31,071 bases of DNA from Cypionkella sp. (GTDB taxonomy: Bacteria > Pseudomonadota > Alphaproteobacteria > Rhodobacterales > Rhodobacteraceae), in NCBI GenBank assembly GCA_023255415.1, contig JALRIN010000024.1:1-31071 (forward strand), given 5' to 3'. This document shows positions 1 to 6,705 of this stretch, one piece after another. A program made the translations under genes and the position numbers. The notes beneath the pieces were generated by a model. It worked only from the letters and a program-made list of their open reading frames with translations. It was not told the origin of the DNA and ran no database searches. Within the stretch, counting starts at the first letter, position 1. Each line of letters opens with the position of its first letter.

Positions 1-585
1 GGCACCATGTTCGATCTGGTCACCCGCACCGCCGAGGCCTGCTTTATGCCGCTGACCGTAGGCGGCGGCGTGCGCAGCCACGAAGATGTGCGGGCACTTT
101 TGCTGGCGGGGGCGGATAAGGTTTCCTTCAACTCGGCAGCCGTGGCTGACCCGGATGTCGTGGCCGCCGCAGCCGATAGGTTTGGCTCGCAATGCATCGT
201 GGTCGCGATCGACGCCAAAACCGTTAGCCCCGGCAAATGGGAGATTTTCACCCATGGCGGGCGCAAAGCCACCGGCATCGACGCTGTCGCCTTTGCGCGC
301 CTGATGGTGGCCAAGGGTGCTGGCGAGATTTTGCTCACCTCGATGGACCGCGACGGCACCCGCGCGGGCTTCAACCTGCCGCTGACCCGCGCGATCTCGG
401 ATGCGGTCTCGGTGCCGGTGATCGCCTCGGGTGGGGTAGGCACGCTTGACCATCTGGTCGAAGGCGTGACCAAAGGCGGCGCCTCGGCGGTGCTGGCGGC
501 CTCGATCTTTCACTTTGGCGAATTCACCATCGGCGAGGCCAAAGCCCATATGGCCGCCGCCGGCATCCCAATGAGGCTGACATGA
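1..585 (+). CDS. hisF: Imidazole glycerol phosphate synthase, cyclase subunit HisF (5' truncated by window edge)
   Basis: HisF is the cyclase half of the HisF-HisH enzyme. It uses ammonia passed from HisH to turn PRFAR into imidazole glycerol phosphate and AICAR in cytosolic histidine synthesis. The reading frame is open from base 1, so the gene starts upstream; about 194 residues remain of a usual length near 253, and the N-terminal strand with the first catalytic Asp is missing. Visible (beta/alpha)8-barrel hallmarks are LTVGGGVRS, KVSFNSAAV, VVAIDAK (carrying the second catalytic Asp), LLTSMDRDGT and VIASGGVG. The ATG at base 7 is internal (Thr-Met-Phe), not the true start. The stop overlaps the hisE start in an ATGA arrangement, so hisF and hisE are translationally coupled. 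Identification is very secure. Confidence 0.96.
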   Translation, partial: GTMFDLVTRTAEACFMPLTVGGGVRSHEDVRALLLAGADKVSFNSAAVADPDVVAAAADRFGSQCIVVAIDAKTVSPGKWEIFTHGGRKATGIDAVAFARLMVAKGAGEILLTSMDRDGTRAGFNLPLTRAISDAVSVPVIASGGVGTLDHLVEGVTKGGASAVLAASIFHFGEFTIGEAKAHMAAAGIPMRLT

Positions 586-905
586 GCGCGCTGATCCGAC
601 TGTCGCAGACCATAGCCGCCCGCAAATCCGCCGATCCTGATGGATCGTGGACGGCAAAGCTGCTGGCCAAAGGCCCCGAGAAATGCGCCGAGAAATTCGG
701 CGAAGAGGCGATCGAAGCGATCATCGAGGCGGTCAAGGGCGACCGCGGCAAGCTGACAGCAGAAGCCGCCGATGTGCTTTATCACCTTTTGGTCATGCTG
801 GCGGCGCGCGATCTGACTTTGGCCGATGTCGAGGCAGAACTTGCGCGCCGCGAAGGCACCTCTGGCATCGCAGAAAAAGCCGCGCGCGCCCTGCCTCAGC
901 CTTAG
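582..905 (+). CDS. hisE: Phosphoribosyl-ATP pyrophosphatase HisE
   Basis: HisE hydrolyses phosphoribosyl-ATP to phosphoribosyl-AMP and pyrophosphate, the second step of histidine synthesis, in the cytosol. The 107-residue protein is a normal length for a stand-alone HisE; there is no fused HisI domain. The all-alpha MazG-like core is visible: a KCAEKFGEEAIEAIIEA helix supplying the metal-binding Glu residues, then AADVLYHLLVML. The start overlaps the hisF stop (ATGA) and a GAGG Shine-Dalgarno lies five bases upstream inside hisF. A dispersed repeat begins within three bases of the stop codon. The next gene, hisH, runs the opposite way, so hisE is the last gene of this transcript. Confidence 0.96.
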   Translation: MSALIRLSQTIAARKSADPDGSWTAKLLAKGPEKCAEKFGEEAIEAIIEAVKGDRGKLTAEAADVLYHLLVMLAARDLTLADVEAELARREGTSGIAEKAARALPQP

Positions 906-907
906 CA

Positions 908-986
908 GCCTCCGGCGGGGATATTTGCAGACAGATGAAATCCCGCGCCATGGTTTCATCTGTCTCTAAATATCCCCCGCGGAGCG
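908..986. repeat. Inverted pair of dispersed extragenic repeats between hisE and hisH
   Basis: Two copies of one repeat face each other. The arm at 908-940 reads GCCTCCGGCGGGGATATTT followed by GCAGACAGATGAAA; the arm at 954-986 is its reverse complement at about 27 of 33 positions. The 13-base loop lies on the GATGAAA side. Transcribed, this forms a long hairpin between the convergent hisE and hisH genes, where a two-way terminator or 3' mRNA stabiliser is expected. There is no classical U-tract. Related copies are at 1710-1745, 11121-11155 and 17136-17226. A second stem-free stretch follows to 1035. Confidence 0.85.
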
Positions 987-1035
987 TTCCCCCGAAGCCC
1001 TGGGGCGTCAAGGGGTCAGGCGAGGGTACGGCGTC

Positions 1036-1674
1036 TTAGGGTGCCCAAGTCAGAAAATTGCTGATCAGCCGCAGGCCGGTGGCTTGCGATTTTTCGGGAT
1101 GAAACTGCATGCCAACCATGGTGTCGCGGCCTATCACGGCTGTGATGTCGCCGGCGTAATCGACATGCGCCAGACGCTCGGCGGCATGGGTTACGTGGAA
1201 TTGATAGGAATGCACAAAATAGGCGTGATCGCCGTTCGAGATACCGGCCAGAACCGGATGGGGGGTGTCTATTATCAGATCGTTCCAGCCCATATGCGGC
1301 ACTTTCAGACTGGGATCTTTCGGGACGATCTGGGTCACCTCGCCTGCGATCCAGTCAAATCCTTTGGTGTCTTGGTATTCGCGCCCCCAGCTTGCCATCA
1401 TCTGCATGCCGACACAGATGCCAAGGAACGGGCGCGCGCGCAGGGTTACGGCCTCTTCGATCGCCTCGAACAGGCCGCCATAGCTGCCCAAGGCACCTCT
1501 GCAGGCAGGGAAGGCGCCGTCACCGGGCAGCACGATGCGGTCGGCGCGGGCGACGTCTTCGGGCTTTGAGGACACCAGCACCTGACCTGCGTTGGTTTCC
1601 TGCGCCATGCGTTGAAAGGCTTTTTCTGCGGAATGCAGATTGCCGGAATTATAGTCAACCAAGACGGTGAGCAT
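1036..1674 (-). CDS. hisH: Imidazole glycerol phosphate synthase, glutaminase subunit HisH
   Basis: HisH releases ammonia from glutamine and channels it to HisF. The 212-residue protein has the class I (triad) amidotransferase layout: PGDGAFPAC near residue 50, the nucleophile Cys87 in GICVGMQMM, PHMGWND near 126, AYFVHSYQF near 151, and His192/Glu194 in GMQFHPEKSQ. The start is placed at 1674 because MLTVLVDYNSGN is the standard HisH beginning. The frame is open further upstream, but that extension reads through the repeat at 1710-1745 and is not plausible protein. It lies 71 bases after hisB in the same direction, so the two are probably one transcript. Its partner hisF is on the opposite strand. 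Confidence 0.95.
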   Translation of the reverse strand: MLTVLVDYNSGNLHSAEKAFQRMAQETNAGQVLVSSKPEDVARADRIVLPGDGAFPACRGALGSYGGLFEAIEEAVTLRARPFLGICVGMQMMASWGREYQDTKGFDWIAGEVTQIVPKDPSLKVPHMGWNDLIIDTPHPVLAGISNGDHAYFVHSYQFHVTHAAERLAHVDYAGDITAVIGRDTMVGMQFHPEKSQATGLRLISNFLTWAP

Positions 1675-1709
1675 AGGAGGTGCCTTGCGTGGGGTGCCCG
1701 GCGGTGGGA

Positions 1710-1745
1710 GCCTCCGGCGGGGATATTTAAAGACAGATGAAAGGC
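1710..1745. repeat. Single copy of dispersed extragenic repeat between hisB and hisH
   Basis: This reads GCCTCCGGCGGGGATATTT then AAAGACAGATGAAAGGC. It is the same element as the arm at 908-940, with nearly identical core. On the minus strand it begins at the base after the hisB stop codon and ends about 36 bases before the hisH start, so it sits inside the hisB-hisH transcript. As an unpaired copy it cannot make the long hairpin seen at 908-986. Confidence 0.85.
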
Positions 1746-2333
1746 TTAGAGCGCGCCTTTGGTTGAGGGCAGTTGGCCTGCCATCCGCGGATCGGGCTCG
1801 ACTGCTTGGCGCAGCGCACGCGCCAGCGCTTTGAAGGCGGCCTCGGCGATATGGTGGCAATTAAAGCCGTGGATCAGGTCGATATGCAGGGTGATGCCGC
1901 CGTGGGTGGCGAGGGCTTGAAAAAACTCGCGCACCAATTCGGTGTCAAAGCTGCCGATCTTGGCGGCAGGGAAGGGCAGGTTGCAGATCAGATAGGGGCG
2001 GGCCGACAGATCAAGCGCGCAGCTGACTTGCGCGTCATCCATCGCCAGCCGGAAGTGGCCATAGCGCCGGATGCCTTTTTTGTCGCCCAGCGCCTTGGCC
2101 AGAGCCTGGCCAAGGGCAATGCCGGTGTCTTCCACGGTGTGGTGGTCATCAATGTGCAGATCGCCCTTGGCTTGCACGGTGATATCGATCAGCGCGTGGC
2201 GGGCGAGTTGGTCGAGCATATGGTCGAAAAAACCGATGCCGGTTTGGCAGTTGGCGATTCCCGTGCCATCAAGGTTGAGGCTGACGGCGATTGCGGTCTC
2301 ATTTGTGGTGCGGGTGATCTGGGCGCTGCGCAT
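1746..2333 (-). CDS. hisB: Imidazoleglycerol-phosphate dehydratase HisB
   Basis: HisB dehydrates imidazole glycerol phosphate to imidazole acetol phosphate, using bound manganese, as a cytosolic multimer. At 195 residues it is the monofunctional type with no histidinol-phosphatase domain. Diagnostic motifs are TGIGFFDHMLDQLARHA near residue 32, DLHIDDHHTVEDTGIALGQA near 58, and NCHHIAEAAFKALARAL near 167; the two His-rich motifs carry the metal ligands. The start at 2333 is supported by a strong AAGGAG six bases upstream. A promoter-like TTTTCA-N17-TATAAC lies just upstream at 2359-2387. The stop codon directly touches the repeat at 1710-1745. It is probably cotranscribed with hisH. Confidence 0.96.
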   Translation of the reverse strand: MRSAQITRTTNETAIAVSLNLDGTGIANCQTGIGFFDHMLDQLARHALIDITVQAKGDLHIDDHHTVEDTGIALGQALAKALGDKKGIRRYGHFRLAMDDAQVSCALDLSARPYLICNLPFPAAKIGSFDTELVREFFQALATHGGITLHIDLIHGFNCHHIAEAAFKALARALRQAVEPDPRMAGQLPSTKGAL

Positions 2334-2358
2334 CGCGGGCTCCTTTTAAGGTTGCGCT

Positions 2359-2387
2359 GTTATAGGAGGCTGGGACCGGATTGAAAA
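2359..2387 (-). promoter_or_regulatory. Candidate promoter of hisB-hisH
   Basis: On the minus strand TTTTCA and TATAAC are separated by exactly 17 bases, with four and five matches to the -35 and -10 consensus. The predicted start of transcription falls about 20 bases before the hisB ATG, with the AAGGAG ribosome site inside that short leader. Found by eye only. Confidence 0.45.
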
Positions 2388-2463
2388 GCGATGCTTGGAA
2401 GCTTTTGCCTTTGGCGGCGGGCTTGGGTAGGGTTTGCTGAAAATATGGGGTGGGGCGGATCAG

Positions 2464-3834
2464 ATGCAAAGCTATAGCTGTTTTAAGGCATATGACATTC
2501 GCGGCAGGTTGGGCGAGGAATTGACCCCGCAGATTGCGCGGCGCATTGGGCGGGCTTTTGCCGAAGCATTGGCCGCAAAGCGGGTGGTTTTGGGGCGCGA
2601 TTGCAGGGCCTCATCGCAAGAACTGGCCGAGGCTGTCGCTGAGGGCTTGCTGCAGGCCGGGGTCGAGGTTTTGGATCTGGGGCTTTGCGGCACCGAGGAG
2701 ATGTATTTTGCCACCACAGCCCTGGCGGCGGATGGCGGGATCGAGGTCACGGCTTCGCATAATCCGATGGATTACAACGGCATGAAGATGGTGCGGCGCG
2801 GATCGGCGCCTTTGGACAGCGCCAGCGGTCTGGCCGCGATCAAGGCCTTGGCCGAGAGCGGTGATTTTGCGCCGGATCAGCCGGGCGGGGTGCTGCGTGA
2901 TGCCTCGGCGGTGCGGGCACAGTTTGTAGAGGCGGTTTTGGGTTTTGTGGATGTAAGTGCGCTGCGGCCTTTGAAGATTGTGGTCAATGCCGGCAATGGT
3001 GCGGCGGGGCCGACCTTTGATGCGATTGCGCAAGGCTTGGCTGCGCGCGGCGCGCCGCTGGAGTTTGTACGCCTGCACCACGACCCTGACGGCAGCTTTC
3101 CCCACGGCATTCCCAACCCGCTTTTGCCTGAAAACCAGCCCGCCACGGCGGACCTGGTGCGCGCGGTGGGGGCCGATCTGGGCGTGGCCTGGGATGGCGA
3201 TTTTGACCGCTGTTTTCTGTTTGATGCGGCGGGCAATTTTGTGGCGGGTGAATATGTCGTCGGGCTTTTGGCCGAGGTTTTTCTGGCCAAAGAGCCGGGG
3301 GCGGGCATTGTGCACGACCCGCGTGTGGTCTGGAACACCCAAGACATCGTCGCCGCGTCAGGCGGGCGGGCGATCGCCGCGCGCACCGGCCACGCGTTTT
3401 TAAAGCAAACCATGCGCGACACCGGCGCGGTTTATGGCGGCGAGATGTCGGCGCATCACTATTTCCGCGACTTTATGTGCTGCGATTCGGGGATGATCCC
3501 CTGGCTTTTGGTGGTGGAATTGATCGGCCGTTCGGGGCGGTCTTTGGCCGAATTGCTGCAGCTGCGCCGCGCGGCCTTTCCGTCTTCGGGCGAGATCAAT
3601 TTTCGGGTGCGCGATGTTGCCGCAGCCGTGGCCGCGATTGAGGCGGTCTATGCCCCGCAAGCGCAGGGGCGCGATGATCTGGACGGCTTGAGCCTTGAAT
3701 TTGGCATATGGCGGTTCAATCTGCGGGCCTCGAATACCGAGCCTTTGCTGCGGCTGAACGTCGAATCGCGCGGGCGGCGCGATGTGATCGACAAAGCAGT
3801 GACCGAGATTTCGGCGCTGATTGCGGCGCTTTAG
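2464..3834 (+). CDS. manB: Phosphomannomutase (phosphohexomutase family, ManB/CpsG type)
   Basis: The enzyme interconverts mannose-6-phosphate and mannose-1-phosphate, the entry to GDP-mannose for surface polysaccharides; some relatives also act on glucose phosphates. The 456-residue product shows all four family loops: the phosphoserine loop TASHNPMDYNG with Ser98, the Mg-binding loop DGDFDR at 244-249, the sugar-binding loop GEMSAHHYF near 325, and the phosphate-binding loop RASNTEPLLRLN near 423. A TTG codon at 2434 could extend the frame, but the ATG at 2464 gives SCFKAYDIRG at the same place as in enterobacterial ManB, and the same length of 456. The stop shares four bases (3831-3834) with the convergent fucU-type gene. 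No other sugar-nucleotide gene is next to it. Confidence 0.9.
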   Translation: MQSYSCFKAYDIRGRLGEELTPQIARRIGRAFAEALAAKRVVLGRDCRASSQELAEAVAEGLLQAGVEVLDLGLCGTEEMYFATTALAADGGIEVTASHNPMDYNGMKMVRRGSAPLDSASGLAAIKALAESGDFAPDQPGGVLRDASAVRAQFVEAVLGFVDVSALRPLKIVVNAGNGAAGPTFDAIAQGLAARGAPLEFVRLHHDPDGSFPHGIPNPLLPENQPATADLVRAVGADLGVAWDGDFDRCFLFDAAGNFVAGEYVVGLLAEVFLAKEPGAGIVHDPRVVWNTQDIVAASGGRAIAARTGHAFLKQTMRDTGAVYGGEMSAHHYFRDFMCCDSGMIPWLLVVELIGRSGRSLAELLQLRRAAFPSSGEINFRVRDVAAAVAAIEAVYAPQAQGRDDLDGLSLEFGIWRFNLRASNTEPLLRLNVESRGRRDVIDKAVTEISALIAAL

Positions 3835-4283
3835 GCCTCGGGCGGGATCACGCCTTTGCGCAGCATGAAGCAGCCGTAAAAGCGCCTCTCGCCGGTTTGC
3901 ACCACCGCATAGGCCTGTTTGGCCAGATCGTAGAAGGCAAAACGCTCGACCCCGATCATGGGGCGGGCCTGGCCTTCGGCGGTGTCGATTGCGGTCTGCA
4001 CCTCGGCTTGCACGGCGGGGATTTGCGCAGGATCGCCGACCACCTGCATACGGGCGGCGAAATCTGCCACAAAGGTATCAAGTGGCAGCAGCGACAAAAT
4101 CGCCTCGACCGCCTGCGCGGCCGTCAGATTTTCCATCTTCAGAGGATGGCCCAGAACGGTCGTCCGCGACACGGTTTCGGTCGGAAAATTGCTGTCTGCG
4201 ATGATCAGCATATCGCCGTGGCCCATGGCGCGCAGGCAGCCAAGGGTTTCGGCGTTCAGGCGGGGGTCGATACCTTTAAGCAT
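3831..4283 (-). CDS. fucU: RbsD/FucU-fold sugar mutarotase (FucU type)
   Basis: FucU and RbsD proteins speed the anomer exchange of free sugars (L-fucose or D-ribose) in the cytosol. The 150-residue length fits. Family signatures are RAMGHGDMLIIADSNFP with His22, Asp24 and Asp30, and the C-terminal VERFAFYDLAKQAYAVV and GERRFYGCFMLRKGV blocks. These blocks match FucU better than RbsD. AAGGA lies six bases before the ATG at 4283. It follows the kynureninase-like gene by 15 bases on the same strand, so the two are very likely one transcript. No fucose or ribose transporter or kinase is nearby, so the actual substrate is unknown. Confidence 0.85.
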   Translation of the reverse strand: MLKGIDPRLNAETLGCLRAMGHGDMLIIADSNFPTETVSRTTVLGHPLKMENLTAAQAVEAILSLLPLDTFVADFAARMQVVGDPAQIPAVQAEVQTAIDTAEGQARPMIGVERFAFYDLAKQAYAVVQTGERRFYGCFMLRKGVIPPEA

Positions 4284-4298
4284 GGGGGTCCTTTGGGG

Positions 4299-5426
4299 TT
4301 AGGCGCGGGTTTGCAGGTTTTGCAGGGCGGTGATCAGGGTCTCGGTGCCCTCAAGCGTCGTCATGATGCCGGGCGAGAGCCGCAGGGTTTGGCCGCGCGC
4401 GTCGGTGCTGATGCCAAGCGCGCGCAGCTGGGTAACAATCTGGGCGGCGGGCAGGGTCTCGGGCAGGCGCAGCATCACAGAGCCGCCGCGTTTTGCCGCA
4501 TCGCGCGGGGTGATCAGCGGCAAATGCATCTCGTCGGCGGCCGCGATCAGCCTTGCGGTCAGCCGGCGGTTGTGGGCCAAAACGGCTGCGTGATCTTGGC
4601 GCGCGTGCCAATCCAGCGCTGGCAGCGAGGCAAGTGCGGCGATGGTGCCCGGCGTGCCATTGTCAAAGCGGCGAATGTCAGGGGCATAGGTAAAGGCATT
4701 GATATCCCAAGAAAACGGGTTGTCTTGGCTGAACCAGCCGCGCGGTTCGGGCTGGGCCTCGGCAATCAAAGCGGGGGCCACATAAAGCACACCCGCGCCG
4801 GGCGTGCCGCACATCCATTTCAGCGAGGTCGAGATCGCAAAATCCACCGCAGGCGCCGTGACATCATAGGGGATCAGCCCGGCGGCCTGGGTGATGTCGC
4901 AGCCGATCAACGAGCCCATGCGGCGGCCATGCGCGACCATGGCATCAAGATCGATGCGGTGGCTTGAGGTTGATGACACCCATGTCAGCAGCGCAAGGCC
5001 CACCTCGGGCGTCCAAGCCGCAAGAAAGTCTTCATCCTCGACAAAAGCAGCGCCTTGGCGCAGCGGCACGGTCTGCAGGGTAAAGCCGTATTTCTGCGCC
5101 ATCCCCGCCAAAAGGAAATGGTTTGACGGAAAGCAATCTGCCCCCACCAACACGCGCCGACCGGCAAGCGCTTGGGCGGGCAGGGCCGCCAGCAGGGTGT
5201 GAAACGCCGAAGTAACGTTTTCGGCCGTGGTCACCGTGCCTTCGCCCGCGTTCAAAATCTTGCGCCACCGCGCCACAAACTGCGCGCGTTTGTCCAAGGC
5301 ATAGCCCCATTGGCCATCATCAGACCGCCCCCAGTTTTGCGCAAAAGCGGTCATGGCTGCGGTCAGATCTGCGGTCTTTTCGGGGTAAAGACCGATGGAG
5401 TGGTAAAGGAAATATGTGTCAGACAT
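4299..5426 (-). CDS. Kynureninase-like class V PLP-dependent enzyme
   Basis: This is a fold-type I PLP enzyme of the aminotransferase class V/kynureninase group. Of its 375 residues, Asp177 in IGCDITQAAG should pair with the cofactor ring nitrogen and Lys203 in STSLKWMCGTPGAG should form the Schiff base. The N-terminal third (GRRVLVGADCFPSNHFLLAG) resembles the true kynureninase encoded at 17234-18427 (ILSDTGNFPSDLYMAEG). It lacks the standard kynureninase opening YLDGNSLG, having FLYHSIGLYP instead, so another substrate is possible. The start at 5426 has only a weak ribosome site. Downstream, with a 15-base gap, is the FucU-type gene. Function beyond a PLP-dependent lyase, hydrolase or aminotransferase cannot be stated. 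Confidence 0.8.
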   Translation of the reverse strand: MSDTYFLYHSIGLYPEKTADLTAAMTAFAQNWGRSDDGQWGYALDKRAQFVARWRKILNAGEGTVTTAENVTSAFHTLLAALPAQALAGRRVLVGADCFPSNHFLLAGMAQKYGFTLQTVPLRQGAAFVEDEDFLAAWTPEVGLALLTWVSSTSSHRIDLDAMVAHGRRMGSLIGCDITQAAGLIPYDVTAPAVDFAISTSLKWMCGTPGAGVLYVAPALIAEAQPEPRGWFSQDNPFSWDINAFTYAPDIRRFDNGTPGTIAALASLPALDWHARQDHAAVLAHNRRLTARLIAAADEMHLPLITPRDAAKRGGSVMLRLPETLPAAQIVTQLRALGISTDARGQTLRLSPGIMTTLEGTETLITALQNLQTRA

Positions 5427-5506
5427 CGGCGCTTTGCGGCTGGGGAGGGGTTTGCGCCACTCTGCACCGCTTGGCGCGCATTACAAGGTGGAAGTTGCGC
5501 GCAGGC

Positions 5507-5827
5507 CTAGTGCAGATGCTTGGGGTCTGCCCGCGTCATCGGCCAACCCGGGCGACTGCTGGTAAAACTGAAGGCCGGCAGACAGCGTAGTGTGCGCACC
5601 AGTTTTTCGCGCCACAGGCTGCGGTCTTGCAAGATATATTCGGGCAGGCGGGTGATATCAAGGATCAGATCGCGGTGCTCTTCCACCTCGATCCGGTGCC
5701 AGCGGCCAATGCCATTTCGGTCGAGATCGTCCAGAATGGTTTGGCGCAGGGTCGCTTCGCGGTGGCGCAGGCGCGCGATTTCGGCGCGGATTTCGGCAAG
5801 TTCGTCGGCGGGGCTGGGCGGGGGCAT
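5507..5827 (-). CDS. Small hypothetical protein with N-terminal coiled coil
   Basis: I do not recognise this 106-residue protein. It has a short proline-containing start, then a charged helical stretch (ADELAEIRAEIARLRHREA) with coiled-coil spacing, a middle part rich in Ile, Leu, Arg and Asp, and a basic C-terminal tail. No signal peptide or membrane segment is visible. A good Shine-Dalgarno (GGAGA, about six bases before the ATG at 5827) favours a real gene, as does its place in a gap between two leftward neighbours that would otherwise be empty. It lies 80 bases upstream of the kynureninase-like gene in the same direction. A long frame on the other strand (from 5520) is only an extension of the PCMT-like gene. 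Confidence 0.6.
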   Translation of the reverse strand: MPPPSPADELAEIRAEIARLRHREATLRQTILDDLDRNGIGRWHRIEVEEHRDLILDITRLPEYILQDRSLWREKLVRTLRCLPAFSFTSSRPGWPMTRADPKHLH

Positions 5828-6020
5828 CGGATTCTCCGGTTCAGGGCAGATAAGCCAAGCTTGCGCCTCATCTCTTAAGCTTCGGTTTCCAAGCCGGAAG
5901 TTTCTTGCATCTGAGACAATTCGCCCCGGCCATGGCAGGATTTGGCTGCGATGGGCCGTTGCTCTGCCTGTTCAGATGTGGCAAGACAGACCCAACTTAA
6001 ATATACTGATGAGTTCAGAT

Positions 6021-6653
6021 ATGAGCGATTTCTCTGCGCGTCGTGTGATGATGGTCGATACACAAGTGCGGCCATCGGATGTGACGAAATTCCCGATCAT
6101 CGAAGCCATGCTTTCGATCCCACGCGAGGCCTTTGTGCCGGCCGCTTTGCAAGAGGCGGCCTATATGGGCGGCAATCTTGATCTGGGCGGCCGTGTGATG
6201 CCAGAGGCGCGCACCCTTGCTAAGATGTTGGATGCTTTGGATGTTTTGCCAAGCGACAGCGTTTTGGATCTGGCAGTGGGTCTGGGGTATTCTTCGGCTG
6301 TGATCGGGCGGATGGCGAAAACGGTGGTAGGCGTCGAGCCGCTGGCCGAGATGGCAGCCGCCGCGTCGCAGATTTTGGCAGCCCAAGGGATTGCAAATGT
6401 GGCTGTGCACACAAGCCTGCCTGATGGCCAGTTTGACGTCATCCTTATCGAAGGTGGCGTGCAAGAGGTGCCAGAGTCTTTGCTGGCGCAATTGGCAGAA
6501 GGTGGTCGGATTGGTGCGATTTTCATGCAGGGTGCTTTGGGCGTGGTGAAGATCGGGCACAAGTCCGAGGGCCGCGTCAATTGGCGCTTTGCCTTCAACG
6601 CCTCGGCTCCGGTATTAGAAGAGTTTGCGAAGGTCGAGGCTTTCGCACTTTAA
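6021..6653 (+). CDS. PCMT-like (protein-L-isoaspartate O-methyltransferase family) SAM-binding protein
   Basis: The 210-residue protein has a Rossmann-type methyltransferase core like that of PCMT enzymes, which repair isoaspartate in aged proteins. Motif I is at 82-90 (LDLAVGLGY), followed by VVGVEP near 103 and FDVILIEGG near 138. Motif I lacks the usual GxGxG spacing, and the substrate-side motif normally around ISQP is replaced by GGRVMPEARTLAKML, so it may not be a true isoaspartate repair enzyme. The start is either 6021 or 6009; 6021 gives MSDFSARR and neither has a good ribosome site. A TATACT box at 6003-6008 suggests a very short leader. TolC follows 52 bases downstream, probably on the same transcript. 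Confidence 0.75.
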   Translation: MSDFSARRVMMVDTQVRPSDVTKFPIIEAMLSIPREAFVPAALQEAAYMGGNLDLGGRVMPEARTLAKMLDALDVLPSDSVLDLAVGLGYSSAVIGRMAKTVVGVEPLAEMAAAASQILAAQGIANVAVHTSLPDGQFDVILIEGGVQEVPESLLAQLAEGGRIGAIFMQGALGVVKIGHKSEGRVNWRFAFNASAPVLEEFAKVEAFAL

Positions 6654-6705
6654 TGCGGTATAGCGGCGGCGCAGCCCGCCGTTGAGAAGACAGAAAGAGG
6701 TCGAT

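Noticed and set aside
2434..2463. TTG start for the phosphomannomutase
   Set aside because: It would add ten residues absent from the family; the ATG at 2464 aligns with the standard start.
3708..4967. A 419-codon plus-strand open frame
   Set aside because: It is antisense to the FucU-type and kynureninase-like genes, with a His/Gln/Gly/Arg-rich composition and no motif; a GC-bias shadow.
5520..6020. N-terminal extension of the PCMT-like protein to 377 residues
   Set aside because: The added part is antisense to the small gene at 5507-5827 and Arg/Ser-rich; the methyltransferase homology begins only at 6021.
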